In this document: positions 5,429 to 9,698 of the stretch, piece by piece
Layout of the letters: each line of letters begins with the position of its first letter
How positions within the stretch are numbered: position 1 is the stretch's first letter
Source of the DNA: an uncultured Collinsella sp.
GTDB lineage: Bacteria > Actinomycetota > Coriobacteriia > Coriobacteriales > Coriobacteriaceae
DNA: 9,698 nucleotides
Direction: 5' to 3'
Assembly (NCBI GenBank): GCA_900547835.1
Contig: URIJ01000071.1
Coordinates: 1 to 9,698 of the forward strand
Notes under the pieces: model-generated
Database searches by the model: none
Told to the model about the DNA's origin: nothing
Seen by the model: only the letters and a program-made list of their open reading frames with translations
Position numbers and translations under genes: made by a program

Positions 5429-6424
5429 ATGAGCAAGAACCTCTCCCAGCAGGTCGTTCTCGACCGCCGTGGCTTTGTCGCCGCCACCTTCGCAACCGTC
5501 GCCGGCCTTGGTCTTGCCGGCTGCTCCGACACCAGCGCCGAGGCCGACAAGGGTTCCGCCGCCGGCTCCTCCAAGAGCTCCAATGATACCGAGGCTTCCA
5601 CCACGCTCGACGCTAAGGCATTCGACAAGCTCGTCGACAACGGCCCCAAGGCCGATGACGACGCCATCGCCGCCAGCGCCTGGGCGACGGCCGTCAAGGA
5701 CGCCGGCGTCTTTAAGATCGGTGGCGTTCAGACCTCCACGCTCTTCTCCCTCCTCAACGAGAAGGACGGCAAGACCCGTGGCTTCGATGCCGGTATCGCG
5801 CAGCTCCTGTCCAACTACATTCTGGGCGAGAACAAGGTCGAGATCACCCAGGTGACCTCGGACACGCGCGAGTCCGTCCTGCAGAACGGCCAGGTCGACG
5901 CCGTCTTTGCCACCTACACCATCACCGACGAGCGCAAGAAGCTTGTCTCCTTTGCCGGTCCCTATTACTACACGCAGCAGGCCATCCTGGTGCTTGCCGA
6001 TAACGACGACATCAAGAGCGTCGACGACCTGGCCGACAAGAACGTCGCCGTCCAGTCCGGCTCCAACGGCCCCGCCATCCTGGAGGAGTTCGCCCCCAAG
6101 GCCAGCCAGCAGGAGTTCAAGACCGACGAGGAGGCCCGCCAGGCACTCCAGCAGGGCCGCGTTGACGCCTACGTCATCGACAACAACATGCAGCAGAGCG
6201 CCCTGGTCCGCGAGCCCGGCAAGTACAAGATTGCCGGCAAGCCCTTCGGCAGCAAGGAGCCCTATGGCATCGGCCTGCCGCTCGATTCCGACGGCGTCGC
6301 CTTTGTCAACGACTTCCTTAAGAAGATCGAGGACGACGGCACCTGGACCGAGCTGTGGCAGATCTGCATCGGCGACCGTACGGGCGACACCAACGTTCCC
6401 GAGCTGCCCGAGATCGGCGCCTAG
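5429..6424 (+). CDS. Amino-acid ABC transporter solute-binding lipoprotein (family 3), Tat-type signal
   Basis: A 331-residue extracytoplasmic receptor that captures a polar amino acid, probably glutamate, glutamine or similar, and delivers it to the two permeases downstream. Residues 1-32 form a signal with a twin arginine (DRRGFVAA, Arg13-Arg14), a hydrophobic stretch and the lipobox LAGC ending at Cys32. This predicts folded export by Tat and lipid anchoring. A Ser/Ala/Lys/Asp-rich linker of about 40 residues follows. The SBP_bac_3 fold starts near residue 85 (FKIGGVQTSTLF) and shows GFDAGIAQLL, ITDER with Arg169 (expected to bind the ligand carboxylate), SFAGPYYYTQQAILV, and VDAYVID with Asp251 (expected to bind the amino group). 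The start ATG has an AAAGG site 9 bases upstream and lies behind a good promoter. Ligand identity cannot be settled from sequence. Codons are strongly C-ending, consistent with high expression. Confidence 0.93.
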   Translation: MSKNLSQQVVLDRRGFVAATFATVAGLGLAGCSDTSAEADKGSAAGSSKSSNDTEASTTLDAKAFDKLVDNGPKADDDAIAASAWATAVKDAGVFKIGGVQTSTLFSLLNEKDGKTRGFDAGIAQLLSNYILGENKVEITQVTSDTRESVLQNGQVDAVFATYTITDERKKLVSFAGPYYYTQQAILVLADNDDIKSVDDLADKNVAVQSGSNGPAILEEFAPKASQQEFKTDEEARQALQQGRVDAYVIDNNMQQSALVREPGKYKIAGKPFGSKEPYGIGLPLDSDGVAFVNDFLKKIEDDGTWTELWQICIGDRTGDTNVPELPEIGA

Positions 6425-6512
6425 GCAGCGAGCCTGGTAACGGCCGCAACGAAACCATATGGAAACGCATGATGCGCTTTATTGCGGTAAACTGTTTCCT
6501 CACTGAGTTGTC

Positions 6513-6543
6513 GGGGCTTCCGTACACACGGGAGCCCCTTTCC
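6513..6543 (+). terminator. Terminator-like hairpin inside the ABC operon
   Basis: GGGGCTTCCG (6513-6522) pairs with CGGGAGCCCC (6529-6538) around a 6-base loop, giving a 10-bp stem with one G-T wobble, followed by only TTT then CC. It lies in the 138-base gap between binding protein and first permease. A leaky terminator or 3'-end stabiliser here would yield more binding protein than permease, a known arrangement in binding-protein operons. Confidence 0.72.
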
Positions 6544-6562
6544 TTATCGGCGGGAGGTCCGC

Positions 6563-7222
6563 ATGAGTCTCTCCGAGCTCTGGTCGCTCTATGGCCAGAA
6601 CTATATCGACGCGCTGCTAGCGACCTGGGGCATGACGCTTGAGTCGTTTGCCATCGCCATGGTGCTGGCTGTCGCCGTCACCGTGATGCGCGTGTCGCCG
6701 CTCAAGCCGCTGCGCGTCTTTGGCGACCTGTATGTCCAGGTCTTCCGTAACATCCCCGGCATCGCGCTGCTTATCATCGTCGTCTACGCACTGCCACCGC
6801 TCAAGGTCGTCCTGCCCTACCGCACCTGCGTTATCGTCGCCACGGTCCTTTTGGGCTCGGCCTTTGGCTCCGAGAACTTTATGAGTGGCATCAACACCGT
6901 CGGCGTCGGCCAGGTGGAAGCCGCCCGCTCGCTCGGTATGAGCTTCAGCCGTATCCTCGCCAAGATCGTGATTCCGCAGGCGCTGCGCTCGAGCGTGCTG
7001 CCCATGACCAACCTCTTTATCGCCGTCATGCTCACTACCGCCTTGGGCAGCCAGGTGCCGCTTAAGCCGCAGGAGCTCACCGGCGTGGTGAGCTACATCA
7101 ACACGCGCTCGCTCGGCGGCGTCGTCGCGTTCTTTATCTCGGCACTCGGCTACCTGGGCACGGCCTTTGTGGTGAGCCACATTGGCAACTACATCGATAA
7201 GAAGGTGAGGATCCTCCGATGA
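6563..7222 (+). CDS. Amino-acid ABC transporter permease, HisM/GlnP type (first subunit)
   Basis: A 219-residue inner-membrane subunit that forms the transport channel together with the next gene's product. Several hydrophobic helices are visible: about 20-42, 55-76, 84-105 and 180-205. The cytoplasmic EAA loop that contacts the ATPase is clear: VEAARSLGMSFSRILAKIVIPQALR, with EAA at residues 119-121. Length is typical for the PF00528 polar amino-acid permease family. The ATG follows a strong GGGAGG ribosome site, and the stop overlaps the next ATG by four bases (ATGA at 7219-7222), so translation of the two permeases is coupled. Two different permeases suggest a heterodimeric channel as in Glu/Asp importers. 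Confidence 0.93.
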   Translation: MSLSELWSLYGQNYIDALLATWGMTLESFAIAMVLAVAVTVMRVSPLKPLRVFGDLYVQVFRNIPGIALLIIVVYALPPLKVVLPYRTCVIVATVLLGSAFGSENFMSGINTVGVGQVEAARSLGMSFSRILAKIVIPQALRSSVLPMTNLFIAVMLTTALGSQVPLKPQELTGVVSYINTRSLGGVVAFFISALGYLGTAFVVSHIGNYIDKKVRILR

Positions 7223-8052
7223 GCAAGCATTCCTCCCCTGCACTTACCATGCGCGATGCGCTCTACGAGGCTCCCGGCCCCAAGATGCGCGCCAAGATTC
7301 GCATCGGCACCGCTATCTCGCTCGTTGCCGTCGCCGCGCTCGTCGCCCTGGTACTGCAGCGCTTTTATGTGACCGGCCAGCTTTCGGTCCACTATTGGTA
7401 TTTCTTTACGCACCTCACCACCTGGAAGTTCCTGCTTGCCGGCTTTGAGGGCACCGTCAAAGTCGCACTCACCGCCGGCGCCATCGCGCTGGTGCTGGGC
7501 TTAGCCCTTATGCTCGGCCGTACCAGCGACATCAAGCCGTTGCAACTGGTCTGCCGCGTGCTCACCGATTTCTTCCGTGGCGTGCCGAGCCTGCTGTTCA
7601 TCTACTTCTTCTTTTTGGTGCTGCCCCAGTACAAGATCGCGCTGCCGTCGTTTTGGATGCTCACGCTTCCCGTCGCGCTCGCTGCAGCCGGCGTACTGGC
7701 CGAGATCTTCCGCGCCGGCGTCAACGCCGTGCCGCGCGGTCAGGTCGAGGCAGCCCAGGCGCTCGGTCTCTCCAAAGCTAAAATCACCTTTAAAATCGTG
7801 TTACCGCAAGCCATTCGGTTTATCATTCCGTCGTTGATTTCGCAGCTTGTGGTCGTAGTCAAAGACACCACCGTTGCCTATGTGGTGAGCTACCCCGACC
7901 TCATGCAAAACGCCCGCGTGCTCATTACCAACTACGACGCCCTCGTGTCGGTCTACCTGGTAATCGCGGTCATCTACATCCTCATCAACGTCGCAATTAA
8001 CAAGGCCGCTGTCTACGTTTCGCACAAGACCGGCGCGACCATCATCCGCTAA
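7219..8052 (+). CDS. Amino-acid ABC transporter permease, HisM/GlnP type (second subunit)
   Basis: A 277-residue partner permease. Compared with the first permease it has an extra N-terminal region: about 35 mostly basic residues, a membrane helix near 35-53 (ISLVAVAALVALVLQRFYV), then a periplasmic piece rich in Tyr, His and Phe before the PF00528 core from about residue 70. The EAA loop reads VEAAQALGLSKAKITFKIVLPQAIR, with EAA at 177-179. This longer form resembles GluD-type permeases that pair with a shorter GluC-type subunit in actinobacterial glutamate uptake, but I do not assign those symbols. The start is fixed by the four-base overlap with the preceding gene. The ATPase follows after 36 bases. 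Confidence 0.93.
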   Translation: MSKHSSPALTMRDALYEAPGPKMRAKIRIGTAISLVAVAALVALVLQRFYVTGQLSVHYWYFFTHLTTWKFLLAGFEGTVKVALTAGAIALVLGLALMLGRTSDIKPLQLVCRVLTDFFRGVPSLLFIYFFFLVLPQYKIALPSFWMLTLPVALAAAGVLAEIFRAGVNAVPRGQVEAAQALGLSKAKITFKIVLPQAIRFIIPSLISQLVVVVKDTTVAYVVSYPDLMQNARVLITNYDALVSVYLVIAVIYILINVAINKAAVYVSHKTGATIIR

Positions 8053-8088
8053 CGCTTTACCATTTCGAGTCATAAGGAGCCGAACACC

Positions 8089-8853
<765 letters not shown>

Positions 8854-8904
8854 CCAGACCGCTCACCCGCCCGCCATGCCCATCCAAACTCGAAAGCTAC
8901 ACCT

Positions 8905-9698
8905 ATGATCGGAACTCGCACTTCATCGTCATACACCCCGCACGTCGACGTCGCCCCCGCCGACCGTCCGCTCATCCTCGTCGCGCCGCGTTGGGAAGAA
9001 GCGAAGCCGTTTTTGAGCGAGACGCTCTCCCCCAACGAGGAAATCGCCAGCGTCTTTGTCGATGCCATCCTTGCCGCCGGCGGCCTGCCGCTGCAGATGT
9101 CCATCACCGAGGACATCGAGGTCATCCGCCATTACGTCGATATCGCCGACGGCATCGCCATCCCCGGCGGCCCCGATGTCAATCCCAAACGTTGGGGCGA
9201 TGATCGACCCTACGACCCCACCCTCTGCTGCGAGATCCGCGATTGCTTTGAGTTTAAGCTAGTCGGCGAGGTGCTCCGCGCCAAAAAGCCGCTCTTTACC
9301 ACCTGCCGCGGCACGCAGTTGCTCAACGTTGCAACCGGCGGCACCCTGTGCATGGACGTGCCGAGCCTGGGCGCGCGCGAGGGCCGCACGCAGTGGCGTC
9401 ATACCCACGTACTCAACGATCCCGTGCACCCCGTCGAGGTCGCACCGGGCTCGCTGCTGGAGCGTGCACTCGGCGGGCACAGGCTCATCCAGACCAACTC
9501 CGCACACCACTGCTGCGTCGAGCGTCTGGGTAAAAGCACGCGCTTGGTCGCCAAGGCAACCGACGGCGTTCCCGAGTGCATCGAGGTCGAAGGCCAGCCG
9601 TTCTGCTTGGGTGTGCAATGGCACCCCGAGTACACCTGGCAGACGCTCGAGACCGACTTTAACCTGTGGAAGTCGTTTGTCGAGGCAGCGGCAAAGGT
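8905..9698 (+). CDS. Class I glutamine amidotransferase, peptidase C26 / gamma-glutamyl-GABA hydrolase-like (3' end cut by window edge)
   Basis: A cytoplasmic hydrolase of the triad amidotransferase fold. About 264 residues are visible and the frame is open at the edge. The nucleophile is Cys134 in TTCRGTQLLNVATGG, where family members usually read GICRGxQxxNV; the triad is completed by His240 and Glu242 in VQWHPEY. Other family signatures are GIAIPGGPDVNP and NSAHHCCVERLG. PF07722 relatives such as PuuD cleave gamma-glutamyl amides (gamma-Glu-GABA and similar) to release glutamate. An N-terminal extension of about 20 residues precedes the first strand (RPLILVAPRWEE). The ATG at 8905 has only a weak purine site (GAAAG), but no better in-frame start exists. 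The 51-base gap after the ATPase holds no terminator, suggesting co-transcription, so substrates may be imported by that transporter; this link is inference. Confidence 0.88.
   Translation, partial: MIGTRTSSSYTPHVDVAPADRPLILVAPRWEEAKPFLSETLSPNEEIASVFVDAILAAGGLPLQMSITEDIEVIRHYVDIADGIAIPGGPDVNPKRWGDDRPYDPTLCCEIRDCFEFKLVGEVLRAKKPLFTTCRGTQLLNVATGGTLCMDVPSLGAREGRTQWRHTHVLNDPVHPVEVAPGSLLERALGGHRLIQTNSAHHCCVERLGKSTRLVAKATDGVPECIEVEGQPFCLGVQWHPEYTWQTLETDFNLWKSFVEAAAK

Noticed and set aside
5241..5432. Small open frame of 63 codons crossing the repeat and promoter
   Set aside because: It starts within a repeat arm, runs over the -35 and -10 boxes and has no ribosome site. It is not likely to be a gene.
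8876..8908. Ten-codon mini-ORF whose stop overlaps the amidotransferase ATG
   Set aside because: The overlap would suit a leader peptide, but there is no ribosome site before it and the codons show no enrichment that suggests attenuation.

Overview
The window is GC-rich, densely coded bacterial DNA. Codon use, a Tat-type lipoprotein signal and the overall gene style suggest a Gram-positive actinobacterium of the Coriobacteriia, most likely Collinsella or a relative. This assignment rests on general recognition, not on a marker gene.

Left part, minus strand (1-3035): an ammonium transporter (amt) that runs off the left edge. Upstream of it is a tightly coupled pair: an HD-domain phosphohydrolase followed by a five-helix membrane protein of the CmpB/PF06541 'putative ABC-transporter type IV' family with a soluble tail. 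A divergent control region (2964-3191) separates them from a plus-strand, TPP-dependent, DXS-like transketolase-family enzyme (3192-4973). That enzyme keeps the cofactor and catalytic residues but has lost the DXS arginine-containing phosphate-pocket signature. A strong intrinsic terminator closes the gene.

Middle (about 4974-5428): a 455-base gene-free stretch. After the terminator it holds the most unusual feature of the window: six 15-base arms in strictly alternating orientation, starting every 40-41 bases, with one substitution in 90 arm positions. Three of the five intervals between arms are homologous 25-base loops. This resembles a BIME/REP-type array more than any CRISPR. A second, unrelated REP-like fragment follows, and then a well-formed promoter with several small inverted repeats.

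Right part, plus strand (5429-9698): a complete polar amino-acid ABC importer. It comprises a Tat/lipobox solute-binding lipoprotein, an in-operon terminator-like hairpin, two permeases overlapping by 4 bases, and an ATPase. A class I glutamine amidotransferase of the peptidase C26/PuuD type follows closely and is cut by the right edge. The theme of both flanks is nitrogen: ammonium uptake on one side, and amino-acid uptake with probable gamma-glutamyl amide hydrolysis on the other. No rRNA, tRNA, CRISPR or intact insertion sequence was seen.
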